A stretch of 64,000 bases of DNA, from contig JAQIFP010000003.1 of assembly GCA_030141585.1 (NCBI GenBank), positions 217,447-281,446 on the forward strand, written 5' to 3'. Positions 46,056 through 58,300 of the stretch are shown here, one piece after another (the stretch's first letter is position 1; the number at the start of each line of letters is the position of its first letter). The DNA comes from Ophryocystis elektroscirrha. Lineage: Eukaryota; Apicomplexa; Conoidasida; Neogregarinorida; Ophryocystidae. The notes beneath the pieces are model-generated. The model was not told where the DNA came from, made no database searches, and saw only the letters and a program-made list of their open reading frames with translations. The translations under genes and the position numbers were made by a program.

Positions 46056-46092
46056 CTAGTTCTGCCACGCTGGTGACCTGGTGTATAAAATA
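46056..46092 (-). promoter_or_regulatory. Candidate snRNA proximal promoter element of U1
   Basis: Positions -29 to -65 relative to the U1 start contain a GC-rich patch (CCAGGTCACCAGCGTGGCAG) next to TATATTTTATA. Its spacing matches the proximal sequence element of snRNA genes, and it is the only non-AT-rich non-coding DNA nearby. The assignment rests on position and composition, not on a known motif. Confidence 0.4.
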
Positions 46093-46230
46093 TACAACAA
46101 AAAAAAATTAGCTTTACAGTAGTAGTGTATATGTATTGTTAAAAAGTGAACTATTGAATTACAAAAATCATTGTTTTAAGTAACACTAAAATTAATTTCA
46201 ATCGATCTTAAGCAATAATTGTAGAAATAT

Positions 46231-48949
46231 TCAACGTGCCTTAATTTTGTCTACTGAATCTTTAATACATTTGTCTAAGATGTCGGTATACAACTTGAGT
46301 TCTTTTTCCATACTAGTTGATATCTTCAAACATTTCTCAACTAGTTTTTTACTATTGGAGAAAGAATTGCACGATGCAGATGAAAGAGATTTACTTATTA
46401 TATGTTTAGGGCTGACAGTTTTAGCCGTTTCCGGTGGCTTTTTCTCAACTGAACATTTTATAAATTTTTGTCCATTTGAATCTTTTTCTTTAGTTATTTT
46501 TGGATAAGATATAGGTAGTTTACAAGACAGATTGTTTGATTTGGTGTGCTCCCACAAAGAATATTCTGCTTTTATTTTAGATGCTTCGTTTTTTATAATA
46601 TCTACTTCAAGTATTTTTGAAGCTGTAGGACGCAACCTCCAGTCTCTATTCAAACAGTCATACAATATTTGCTTTAGCGAGGGGTTTACTCGATGGCTTG
46701 GAAGAACAGGTAAAGGATGCCGCGTTATTTTAAGAATCAGCTCAGATAAACTATCTGCTTGGAAAGGCACTTTAAGAGTTATAAGCTCATACAAAACACA
46801 GCCTAAAGCCCAAATATCAGAAGCCCATGTATACGGTTTATTCTGACAAATTTCTGGACTTAAAAAATAAGGGGTGCCCACTTGTGTTCTGGTAAATGCA
46901 CAAGTTTTGTTCATCAGCTTTGCTATGCCAAAATCTCCTAAGCAAAGTTTTCCAGTTGAGGTTAAAAACAAATTTTGACTCTTCAAATCTATCATTCAAT
47001 TAAATAATTAGTTTTTATATAATAATCAATTTTTTTTGAGTATTTTTTGTTACCTCTATGCAAAATATGATTGTCATGAAGGTACTTCAAGGCCATAGTT
47101 ATTTGAGTGAACCATCTTAGTATTTGTCTCTCACTAAATACGTTCAAAATAAAAAATTACACGAAATAGAAGCAATTTACATTGTGGTGGATATTTGTAC
47201 TTTCTAGATATTATTCTCATTATTCTATGTTATAAATATATATGTATCTTATATTATATTATATTTATTTTATTTATTTACTAATAGAAGTTTGAGTCTG
47301 AACTTTTTAGTAGTTTTAGTATTATATCTACTACTTATGCGAAGTAATTTTGTTTTAAAAACAAAATAGCTTGTCCGATAGTAAATTACGTTATTACAGT
47401 TACTGGTTTTATAAGTTAATCACTCAATTTAAATTAATATGGTGCTCTTAAATATATATTATAATAATATTATAATTCAATATATTAATGATTAATATAA
47501 ATGAATATTAATGCAACAAAAGTTTATTCTACAAAAGAAATGAAATAAATTTTTGGCATATAAACTAACTTTATATATTCATTTTTTTTTCTTTTTCTGA
47601 CAATAGTTTGGAAAAGATCACCACAATCAGCATATTCCATTACTATGCAAATTCGATTTTGATCAATGAAAGATTCTTTGTAAGATATAATAAATGGATG
47701 CTTTAATACGGATAGTACTTTGACCTCATTTATAGCATCGGACAACTCTTTTTTACCCAAAGATAAAATATTGATTAATTTTATGACGAATCTATATGCA
47801 AAAAGTATTTTTGATGTTAACAATTATGAAATTTTCAAGAATATTTATATATATATATATATATATATAACTAAACAAAATAAAATTTAAATTCATACAT
47901 GAAACTAAATAATATTTCAGTGATTGAAGAGATTTAGCATTAACTGTACTTAAAAACCTATTTATCAATAATTGTCTTCAACTGATATTTTATATTTATC
48001 ACTGTTTATTATACATAATACAGACATATTATATAATGATTTAAATTTATAAAATAAATTGATAGTAGTTTATAAGACAGTTTTTTGTGTTAATTTTATA
48101 GAAAATTATTTTGTTTTTGATCTAGTCATCAATATTTTGACATACTTGAGACTTCAATTAAATACTTATAAATTAACATAATTTACGTACAAAGAAAATT
48201 TAGGATCACTGAGATCGCGAACAAGAAAAGCTTTTCCAAAGGTTCCTACTCCTATTTTTTTTAAGAGAGCATAATTTTGAATTTTTTTTTCTTCGAGAAC
48301 TGAATTTCGGGGTATCAACTGTTTTGCGATATAACCTAGTTTACAATTATATAATTAGTTGAATGATTATAAGCTAGTAATGTCTTAAATTTATATTACT
48401 CTTATGTTTAAGGACATTAGGAAATTCTTGAGCATTTTCTAAAGATTCCTTAACATTTGAATCAACACTTTTCTTTTTGTCTGACAATGCATTATGTAAA
48501 AAAAGTTTTTCATCGTCGGATCGATTAGATCCAACATATTTAATCTGTTGAGCTATATAATTTCTATGAGACTTTTGATCAGACTTGTCGCGATGTGTTA
48601 GTGGTTTTTGAGAAACTTGAGCTTTACATTTAGATTCTCGTGATGTTTGTGGTGCATTTTTATACGAAGCAAAGTCGGGTTTTTTAATGTTCAGTAAAAT
48701 GCTGCTTCTTTCTGCTGTAGTGTCACTTTTACAGTGAAATACTCTTTTTTCTGGATATAAACGAGTAAAACAATTATTGCAATACAGTTTTTTTTCTGGA
48801 AATTGTTTTGAAAGTTTTTCTGGTGTTTCAATGATACTTCGATTTTCGACGTTATTTGGTTTTCCGGTAATATTATATTGAGGGGAAGAAGTTTGATCTA
48901 TTTGAGTTTTTTCATTGAGCTTTAAATATGGTATTTGCGCTTGTAGCAT
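46231..48949 (-). CDS. NEK-family serine/threonine kinase with an N-terminal extension
   Basis: Exons on the minus strand combine to a kinase domain. Its motifs are the glycine loop KKIGVGTFGKAFLVRD (48260), the lysine in FVIKLINI (47800), a regulatory helix with NEVKVLSVLKHPFII, hinge VMEYADCGDL, catalytic loop LHDNHILHRDLKSQNLFL (HRD split by an intron near 47055), DFGIAK, and activation-segment TRTQVGTPYFLSPEI. VMEYADCGDL, HRDLKSQN and GTPYFLSPE are typical of NEKs, which act in mitosis, centrosomes and cilia. About 190 residues of Lys/Ser-rich sequence precede the domain, whereas most NEKs start with it. A Cys-x-x-Cys pair (YCNNCF) lies in that segment. Start chosen: MLQAQIPYLKL at 48949. 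The C-terminal tail after the kinase is about 130 residues. Introns inside the kinase domain reach several hundred nt, longer than typical here. Confidence 0.83.
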
Positions 48950-49316
48950 ATTGTCAAACTTAAAAAAATCCAACTCTTTATTATTAGAGAAATGTAAGTC
49001 AAATATAAGAAATCTTATTATTAATTTCAAATGAACTTTTAATCAATATTCACTAAAAAATAAATATATACAAAAAAATTATAGAGTAAAAAAGTTTACA
49101 TAATTTTGTATGTATACATGTCTCTTATTGCCTTCAAATAATATATTCAAGCTAAATAACTCACATCTTTAAATAAAGGATATTATACACATCATAGATA
49201 GTTTTTTTATAAAAACGACAATTATAGTTCAGCTAACGATTTATTTGATTTGTAAACAATTTTTCACGCAAAAAAATAGTTTAGTTAAAAATAATTAATA
49301 AAAACAACAAAAATGA

Positions 49317-50296
49317 TTATTTAAAAAGAATATCTTTAGCAACTTGTACTGAAGATAAATTTTTATTGTTTTTGTCATCTTGAAAAATATTACATCCAGA
49401 TGTAAATAGTATAATGTCAAACAAGTATGTTCTTTGGATTAAAGATGCTAGACGTGAAATGTGTTTTTCATTGTTTCTAATAAATGTTTGAGCCAACGTC
49501 TCAAAGTTGGGTATTTTTAGGAGTTTTTTAGAACTATAGATACAGTAAATTAATTTAGAGATCTTACGGAACATATTTGACAATAAAATTTAATATATAG
49601 TTAGATATTGATGCTAATCGAGCATTCGAGTGAGAGCTTATGAGAGACTTCAAAAGAGTCTCCAATAATTTGTCGTCCAGTTGTATAATCCACTCTTTGA
49701 AATCAATGACAGATATTGATCCAATTTTTTCTGCTTTTAAACGTTGAATGTAAGGCATGTATCCGTATTCAATAGATGTATTAGCTAAACATTGTTCGTC
49801 TTCTTCTGAAAAAGCAGTTTGTTCAAAACTTTTTAGCATTATATTATAAATTTGTTGAGGTTTTTTTAATTTTAATGCTACTGTTAAAGCTTCCAGTATT
49901 TTTCCCTCTCTACTAAGAGACTCTATAGCAAAATTGTCGGCGAATTGTTGCTGTCTCAATAAAGCTTTTTCTTGTTCACTTTCTAGCGTATTATCTTTCC
50001 ATATAATGATGGTATTATCAGATCCAGCAGTTATTGCTAAATTTTTTTCATTCATATTAATGGACCAAACCTAAGTATAATAATATATATAGTATTTATA
50101 TAGATTTAGCAATAGATATATATATTTATATAAATTTATATATATTTATATAATATATATATATATATACAATTATATAATAGATATATAAATATATAGC
50201 ATATATATAAATATATAACATATATATGAATATATAATATATATAATATATATAATATATATACATATATATATTTTTATAAATAGATAATTTATA

Positions 50297-50342
<46 letters not shown>

Positions 50343-50443
50343 GGTGTATTATTTATATAATTTTTAAAACTTGTTATAGTAAGTTTTGTTATATTTATAA
50401 AGAAACAAATACAGTCAAAAAGTAAATTTCAACTTTTAAATAA

Positions 50444-50479
<36 letters not shown>

Positions 50480-53202
50480 TTATATATAATTATAATTAAT
50501 TATAACATAAAAAAATATTGATTCTAATTGACACAAATATATATTAAACTTACTTTAGAGTTACTATGTGCATCAATATGACCAGTATTATCACCAGCAC
50601 GAATATTATAGAATCGTAGGATTCCGTTAAGCCCTCCAGTAGCAATTTGATTTCCATGATTGAAAAGAGTGATAGTTAACGGAATATCACCAAAATTATC
50701 GAAAGTTTTAATACACGTAAAATTTTCGACATTCCAGACTTTAACAGATTTATCATTTGCTCCACTTACTAAAACCTAATAATATATATTATATGTCTCT
50801 ATAATAATCACTTTATGTGTACTAGAAAACTGAAGAGCGGAAATTCCTTTAGTATGACCCTTAAATACTCCTAAACAATCAAGATCAGGGAATGACCATA
50901 ATTTAATGGACTTGTCAGAACTTCCTGTCGCGATATACTAAACTACATTTTCTCTAGTTACATATAAATACCTTATCATTTGGAGAAATAACAAGAGCAT
51001 TTATTCGTTTTTCGTGTGCTTTTACTGAAGCAGTTGATAACTTTACTTTATATTTAATTGATTCAGATTTTTCTAGAGTTAAATTAGCTTCTTCAGTTTT
51101 TTTTTTTTCAAAAGATGAACACTGAGCTTGAAGATCCTTTAAATTTAGAGACCATATTTTGAGATGACCATCTAAACAAACAGTGGCTGAATATATAACT
51201 TTGCTTCCTTCATAATCTGTACAAATACACGTGGATTTTTTTGATGACCTATAGAGACTTTATGAATTGTCTTTATACATACATTTTTTTATTAATTTGA
51301 ACTAGTGAAATAGGCGCGGTGTGCCCTATAAGCTTAGCTATAGGTTTATGATGTTTAGTTGACCATAAGATAGCAGACTTATCTTTTGATCCAGTAATAA
51401 TAAAGCATCCAGATGTGTGTATATCAGCAGACAAAACAGTATCTTTATGTCCTTTGACTATGTCTGAGCGAGTCCAAGAATCCGCGATATCAGTGAAAGT
51501 CAATGTATTATCACTGGATAATGTAAATATACTACTAATAAGATTTCCTGATTCTACATTTGGATAGTGAGTGGAAGAATTATTTATCCACTGCGTATAT
51601 ATAGTTTCAGTAGGGGTTCCCTGTATGATTTGCTCTGGTAAACATGTTTCTAAATTCCATATAGATATGGCATTATCTTCAGCCATCACGATTAACCTAT
51701 ATATATCGTTTACTAATACACGACCAATATATTGTATAGATCCATGGCCAGCGTGAGGTGAATGAAGAATCTGACATTACCAATAAAAATTTTCATATTT
51801 ATATACTTACGCCTAATTTTGTACAGGTACTTGGATTCCATATACTAACTACACCAGATTCACTACCAGCTAATATAACCCAGGGAGTTAGCTTTTTCAA
51901 TACTAAGACAATAATGAATTAATGAAAGAAACGTACTTTTAACTTCTGATTCAACTCTTACTTTGCAGTTTTTAAAATGCTTCGTAGACACACAAAGCAC
52001 TGAATCGACTGATTCACTAACTGCCATTTGCTTAACAGGATTGAGTCGTAATATTGAATCATCCAAATCAACACGTTTAATTTGATTTTTTTGAGTTTTC
52101 TTTTTTTTACTACTTTCTTCCAGATTCTATAAATTTAAATATATATTAAATTATATATTTACATATATTATATATATATATATATTATATGTTTAAATTT
52201 ATTATATTATATATATAATACATATTTAAATATATTCTATTATATATATTATATATTATTTTATGGTCAATCAAACAACATTACATAAAACGTTTTAAAT
52301 ATATATATAAATATAATTTTTTATATAAGATACCTCTAATGACGATAAATCCCAAATATTAATGACTTTGTCTTTGCTTGCGGTTACCAAACCCCCAAAA
52401 CCCTCTTTAGTTTGTATAAAACTGAGACTTGTGACAGAAGAAAAATGACTTGAAAGTGAAGCAATTATTCTGCGTAAAATGATACGACTCTAGCTATTAC
52501 CTATTATTTTTTAAACAATAAACATATAAGGAACCATTTTCGTCCGTAATAAATAATAAGGGAAACGTGTTATGATATCTATGTATATTAAGCATACAGA
52601 GGTAAGCAATTACCTCAGAAAATGAATACGGGAAGAAACTGGAATATCAACTCTATGAATTTCCGAGGGAGTGTGTATGAAAACAGAGCCATTCACGGTT
52701 CCGTACGAGCAATAATAACCCGAATCTGTTACGGATATTTCCGAACAAGTAACCAACACAGGAGAGATCTATAAACATGCCGTAGAACTTGTCACAAACA
52801 TACAGTAAAAGAAGATATCATTTCAAGATTAATAAGATTCGATTTAATAAGTTCAGTAGGATCAAAATCTTGTTCGTTATATACGGGAATATTTGGAGTA
52901 GGGGTATAGTTAATTTTCCATATTTTAGCTTTATGAGACTTATGGATTATAAAAAGTAAATCTGCCACATTATGACAGGATATTACATAGTCGTATTTAT
53001 CTGAATACACTCCCAATCTTTTTTGAGTCCTGGCATCAGTAAATAATACGCATGTATCAAATAAAGTTATAAAAATATTAAATTTCTCATTATATATGAA
53101 TGGTTTTGAACTCTGAACAAATGGATATTGCTTCCATATTGGTGTCCAGTTTTTTTGAATTTTTGATTCCTTTTTTTCGTCGGCATCATTCAATGAATCC
53201 AT
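49317..53202 (-). CDS. TBL3: UTP13/TBL3 WD40 protein of the small-subunit processome
   Basis: At least eight exons on the minus strand start MDSLNDADEKKES at 53202. WD40 blades include HKAKIWKINYTP, EDNAISIWNLETC, VKGHKDTVLSADIHTSGCF, ILWSTKHHKPIAKLIGHTAP, SGANDKSVKVWN and ITAGSDNTIIIWKD (just before 49980), as expected for two propellers. The C-terminal Utp13-type helical domain follows: EGKILEALTVALKLKKPQQI, FKEWIIQLDDKLLETLLKSL, NFETLAQTFIRNNEKHISRL. UTP13 is part of the UTP-B complex that binds pre-18S rRNA in the nucleolus. Several introns are expanded by TA-rich tracts (50080-50520, 52140-52330), unlike the tiny introns elsewhere. Its start is 508 bp from TPRKB on the opposite strand. 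Confidence 0.83.
50083..50505. repeat. TA-rich simple repeat inside a UTP13 intron
   Basis: About 420 bases are almost pure A/T with long (TA)n runs, notably 50306-50341 and 50449-50474. The block ATTAATTATATATA...TATATAATTAAT around 50443-50482 is a near-perfect palindrome. It lies wholly within an intron of the minus-strand UTP13 gene. Length is probably variable between copies or assemblies. Confidence 0.9.
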
Positions 53203-53512
53203 TGGTCCAGGTTACTGATTCTGAGAATTTTTATACTACTGAATTGAACTTAATTGACTCTGATTTATTTGTTATTCATTTATAAAACATCTAATATTTT
53301 AATTTAAGATTCCAAACTTATTACAAGGTATGTATTTTATGCTGACATGTATATATAGTTTTTATATATATATTGTCTTGAATGTATAATATGTTAGATT
53401 TCTATGTTCGGTAATTATTGTATTACACCATAAGTATGTTGCAAAGTTATTTGATTTTAATCTTATACAGCACATAAATAAATATACATCCATATTGTTT
53501 CAGCTTCTTTTG

Positions 53513-53557
<45 letters not shown>

Positions 53558-53710
53558 TTTATTATAATAATCAAAATAATAATATTACTAATGATAATAC
53601 CAATGAAATTTATTATTGCAATAACAATAATAATTATAATAATAATATCTATATATAAATATATATGTAAGCGGGATACATATTAAGTTATTAGTGGACC
53701 GAAAGTTTTC
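53203..53710. repeat. Divergent intergenic region with an (ATA)n repeat
   Basis: About 500 bases separate UTP13 (minus) and TPRKB (plus). The tract 53512-53557 is a nearly uninterrupted TAA/ATA trinucleotide repeat of about 15 units, followed by degenerate repeats to about 53650. The rest is AT-rich and without genes; both promoters should lie here. Confidence 0.8.
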
Positions 53711-54416
53711 ATGGAAAATATAATAAAAATTTTTATTAATTTACCGGGCGTTGATGTAAACGCTACATTGGTTGAAAACATTGACTACAAAGATATGGAA
53801 AGTGTCATTTTTTCTCAAAAAAACGAAAAAATGTTTTGTTTATTTCTGAATCCTCATATGGTAGTTTAAATATATTACATGAATAGTATAGATGATATCT
53901 ATACAGCATTTACAGCATGCATTACATAGGGCTTTATTTAATCAGCAAAACAACATAATGCACTCCAAATTTCTACTAAGTGAAATATTTTACTGTTTGG
54001 GATATTCGAAGCAAGTATGTAATTTGTACGAACAGAAACATTTTTAAGATCAAAGAGTGCGTTGGTACGTTTGGCATATCTCCTAAATCTAAGTCTGTAT
54101 TGCTCATTTGTATATCCTTACAAAAGTCCACAGATTTCGATTACTTGGATCCCATACAGCATGTAAGGGAAACAATTTACTACATGTATTATAGCTCAAA
54201 ACAGTTTCTCAGTTATCTCCAAATAGTATTAGCATTAACCCACTAGAGAAAATAGGAAAATCTGATTATCTTGATAGAAATCTTCTTATAAAAGTATTTT
54301 TTTTCTTCTTATATACAATAACACATCAGTCTATGCAAATAACTGAAGCAGAATTAAATTTGAACAATGGTCTCGAAACTGCAGTTTTTTCAAGGATAGC
54401 CACTAAAGGGATTTAG
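53711..54416 (+). CDS. TPRKB: TPRKB/Cgi121 subunit of the KEOPS tRNA-modification complex
   Basis: Five exons separated by introns of 31, 34, 33 and 36 nt join in frame into about 190 residues. The order matches TPRKB/Cgi121: LVENIDYKDMESVIF, FLNPHMMISIQHLQHALHRA (human: NPTVIVDPFQILVAANKA), LLSEIFYCLGYSKQIKECVG, FGISPKSKSVLLICI, LKTVSQLSPNSI, and the C-terminal NNGLETAVFSRIATKGI (human: TLLDAIICRMSTKDVL). Cgi121 binds the Bud32 kinase in KEOPS, which makes the t6A37 base in tRNAs, and helps bind tRNA. The gene was recognisable only after splicing because no single exon exceeds about 60 codons. Confidence 0.88.
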
Positions 54417-54547
54417 TTGATTAGACTTTCTATAATAATTTTTTATTGTTATTTATAATAACAAAAATTCATAATTTATTAAATAAAAAGAAAAAAAAAA
54501 AAAAATATTCACATAAAAAGAAATTAACGCACAAACAAATAAGGAAA

Positions 54548-55331
54548 TTATTCTGAATCAAATAATTCATTTGAAAGTTCATCTAAATTAAATGATTCGG
54601 AGTCTGAATCATCTGATACACGTCGTAAGCGTTTCGTCGCTTTATTTGAGCTTTTGGGAGTAACTGAATTTTATGTATGAAAATTTTTTTATTTACCTGT
54701 GCTACTTTGAGGTTTAGATCTACTTTTTTTCGTTCTTGCGTTGCGTTTGTTTTTGGGTTTCATCGTTTCACTGGCATTCTAAAATAAAGTTTCATAAAAT
54801 AATCACAACATTTAATATTTAGTTTAATATTTATTTTTATACTAGTAATAATAATATAAATATATAAAATAAATTTTTTTGTATGATTTATTATAAAGAA
54901 AAATGTTAGAAATTGTGTTTTTTTAGACTTTTATTTTTACTGTAAAGCTTACTTCGAATTTGGCTTTGATCATTTTTTCATAAGACGAAATTGGAGTCTC
55001 ATCTTCAGTCGGAGCCGTTGTTTCTTTTGACTCATTCGATTTACTTGAATCTTTTTTGCTTGTTTTGTTCCGCGCACGTGGTTTAGAAACGGGTTTTTTC
55101 ACTTTTGAAGTTCCGTAACCCTTAATTTTTATAAATAGTTCTTAAATTTACCAAATCAGTCATTTTTTTTGGAGTTTTAGACTTTTTCGTTGTACTTTTT
55201 TCTGTACTGAAAGAAAAGTCTATGTCAAGTTCACTTTCCTCTTGAATCTCTTGTTTCTCCTTAAAATTGATAGTTAATAAAATAACAATAACAATAAAAT
55301 AAGTTTATCTATTAGCTTACTTTCATACTCA

Positions 55332-55371
<40 letters not shown>

Positions 55372-58300
55372 TTATTATAAAAATTGCTTAATATATATAT
55401 CATGTATTTATACGTTAAGGTTTTTTTTTTTAATATACCATAAATGTATTAAATATACTTTACGTAATGTATTAGTGTATATAAATTTATTTAATTTGTT
55501 TTTATGAAGAGAAATATCCTCATTTGAAATTTAAACGCTTAAAACTAGAGTATAGTTATATTTACCTGTTCATCTAAGACTCTTTCTAAATTCTGTAAAT
55601 CAGCTTCCCATAAATCGTAAGGAGTTAATTTAATTAGTTTTTCATAAGCTTCAAGTTGACTTTGAGTTTTATTTTGCAATTCCACAACTTTTTCTTCTGT
55701 CAAATTCCATAGTGTCATTCCGAGTAAATATTCAAAGTCTTTGGCAGCGGAAGTTTCAACAATTGTGTCAGCTGGTTGATCAGAGCTGTCGAAATCTACA
55801 AATTTTTTAACATCAGCTTCCAGCTTGCGAATTAATTGAGACTCGTTATAAATTTCTGATAGACTTTGGTATTTTAAAGCTTGAAGTTCTTTGAGTAAGA
55901 CATCTCTTTTTTTATTGGACACAGTAAAAGCTCCCGATATAATTGATTTAATAAATCTCACTTTATTTGTAAATATTTTGCATTCTCGCTGTAACTTTTC
56001 AGTTAAATATTGTTTACGCAAATGGTAGTATTCAGCTCTTATTTTTGCAAATTCACGAATAATATCAAGTTCAGTTACATATCTTTGCACTTTGAGGTTA
56101 GGGTCAAATAATGTCATGTTTGAAGTACCCAGAGTTTTTTTTAATTTAAATGCTTTTAATAAACCTTCGGATTCAGCTTTATCCATTTGAGTCGGACTCA
56201 TTTTTATTGTAAAATGAACATGTTCATGTGTTGAATTATCTCTATAGTCGTCTATATAGATACTAGCTTGTGATCCAAACGCGTATTTTTTCCTATCTGC
56301 GGAATCTACTTTATCAAACATGCAATCTTCTAAGAATTGCTTGAAACTCTATAAAAACATTAGCATAGGTATTATTGTTATACCTGAGTCCAAAGACGTA
56401 TGGGCAGTTCTGTAACTACTAATGTTTCATGGTCTATTTTTTTTATAATTCCCGAAGACTCAAAACCTCCTGGACGAGCTACTATTGATCCTTTGAATCC
56501 TTTGTACCAAGGAGTCATGGGTTCCATGGGTTCCCCCTTAATATATCGACGAATATTGTTAATAACATCCCGCGGGTTATAATTTGGTACAAATGAAGAC
56601 CAACCTATATACATCATATATTACATTATATCAAATTTATGTATTTACAAGCAATCCTATAACGGCATCAAATAATTGTTTTGCATACAGTAAAGTATTT
56701 TTAACTTATACAATCTTAATGCAGGTTTATAAGGAAAATGAAAATCAAGTAACCAATCAATTATATAAAATTAATTCTGTATATATATATATGTATATAT
56801 TCATTTAATTTATTCAAAATGAGTTCAATACAAGTGAAATTTAATATAATTGTATATAAATTATGTATATTATTTAATCAATGTGTTACCTGTTCCTATG
56901 CCCTCAGATCCATTAATTAATACTAACGGTATTACAGGAATGTAGTATTTAGGCTCAATCATGAAACCATCATCATTCAAATAACTAAGTAGTGGATCAT
57001 CATCTGCTGGGAATAAGGCTCTTGCAAATGGAGATAATTTTGTAAAAATATAACGAATAGCAGATGCATCCTTTCCTAAAATAATTTATTCTAAAGACAA
57101 ACATTTACCTCCTTCTTTACGAGATCCAAATTGACCGCAAGGGGTTAATAATGTTATATTATTGGAGCCAGTAAAATTTTGAGCCATACCAATTATGGTA
57201 GCACCTAATGATTGCTCACCATGATGATATGCGGTTTTTTCAGATATATAACCAGTAAATTGGGCTACTTTGATTTCTTCTCTAAGGTTTCTTTTGAAAG
57301 CTGCATATAAAACTTTTCTTTGAACCGGTTTTAAACCATCCATACAATTGGGGATTGAACGAAATGTATCATACTTTGAGAACACTACTAACTCTTTGTT
57401 GATAAACTCAGAATAAGTTATTGTTTTTTTTGAGTAATCTATATAATCTGTTTCTTGGTAGGCCTGTATCCAGCTCTTCCGATCCTCAGCTCTTTTTCCA
57501 CTAAACGCCATATCTATAGCATCCATATCTTGATTCCCTGAGTATACGAACTCTAAGCGATGATCATCTAGATTCGTAAAATACTCTTTAAATTCTTTAT
57601 CTGTTGAAGTACCCAGACCCTAAACTCATGAATATTATTTTATGCAAATGTTTATAAAATAATAAAAATTGCACAATGTTTATTACTAAGAATTTTACTG
57701 TCTAAATTTATTACTTTATAATACTTTATTTTCCATCCTTTCTCATTTAAATGCTGGTGCCTCCATGATTCATATTCAGATAAAGTAAAGAAAGATAAAC
57801 TTTTATTATCTTTAGTAACCTTAAAAAAAGTTATTGTCATACTTTTTTTTTACTTTGACTAGCGGTGTTACAAACTCTTTTAAAAATCCCTGATACTTTA
57901 ATAAATGAGGCCAATAATGTGCTATCATGTTGATTAATAATCCTTTTATATGAGACCCATCGAGATCCTAGTCATAATATATTTCAGCCTTTTATATATG
58001 GATCATTCTATATGCTAACTATAATCATTATTATTATTATTTTTATCGCATTTATTATTATTATTATTTTTATCGTATTTATTATTATTATTATGATTAA
58101 TATTATTATATTACTTAATATTATTATTAATTCCATAAATTTATTATTTGTTATGAATAAATAAATATATATATATATATGGAGTGATAAATTGTAATAA
58201 ATTTGACAAAAAAAACCTAATGGTTTAATTAGTTATTCACACATATTGATGTATAAAAAAAGTATTGATATTTGATCAAACAGTAAATAGATAATTATAC

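Noticed and set aside
53495..53686. Poly-isoleucine frame on the plus strand
   Set aside because: It is only translation of an (ATA)n microsatellite with no conserved sequence.
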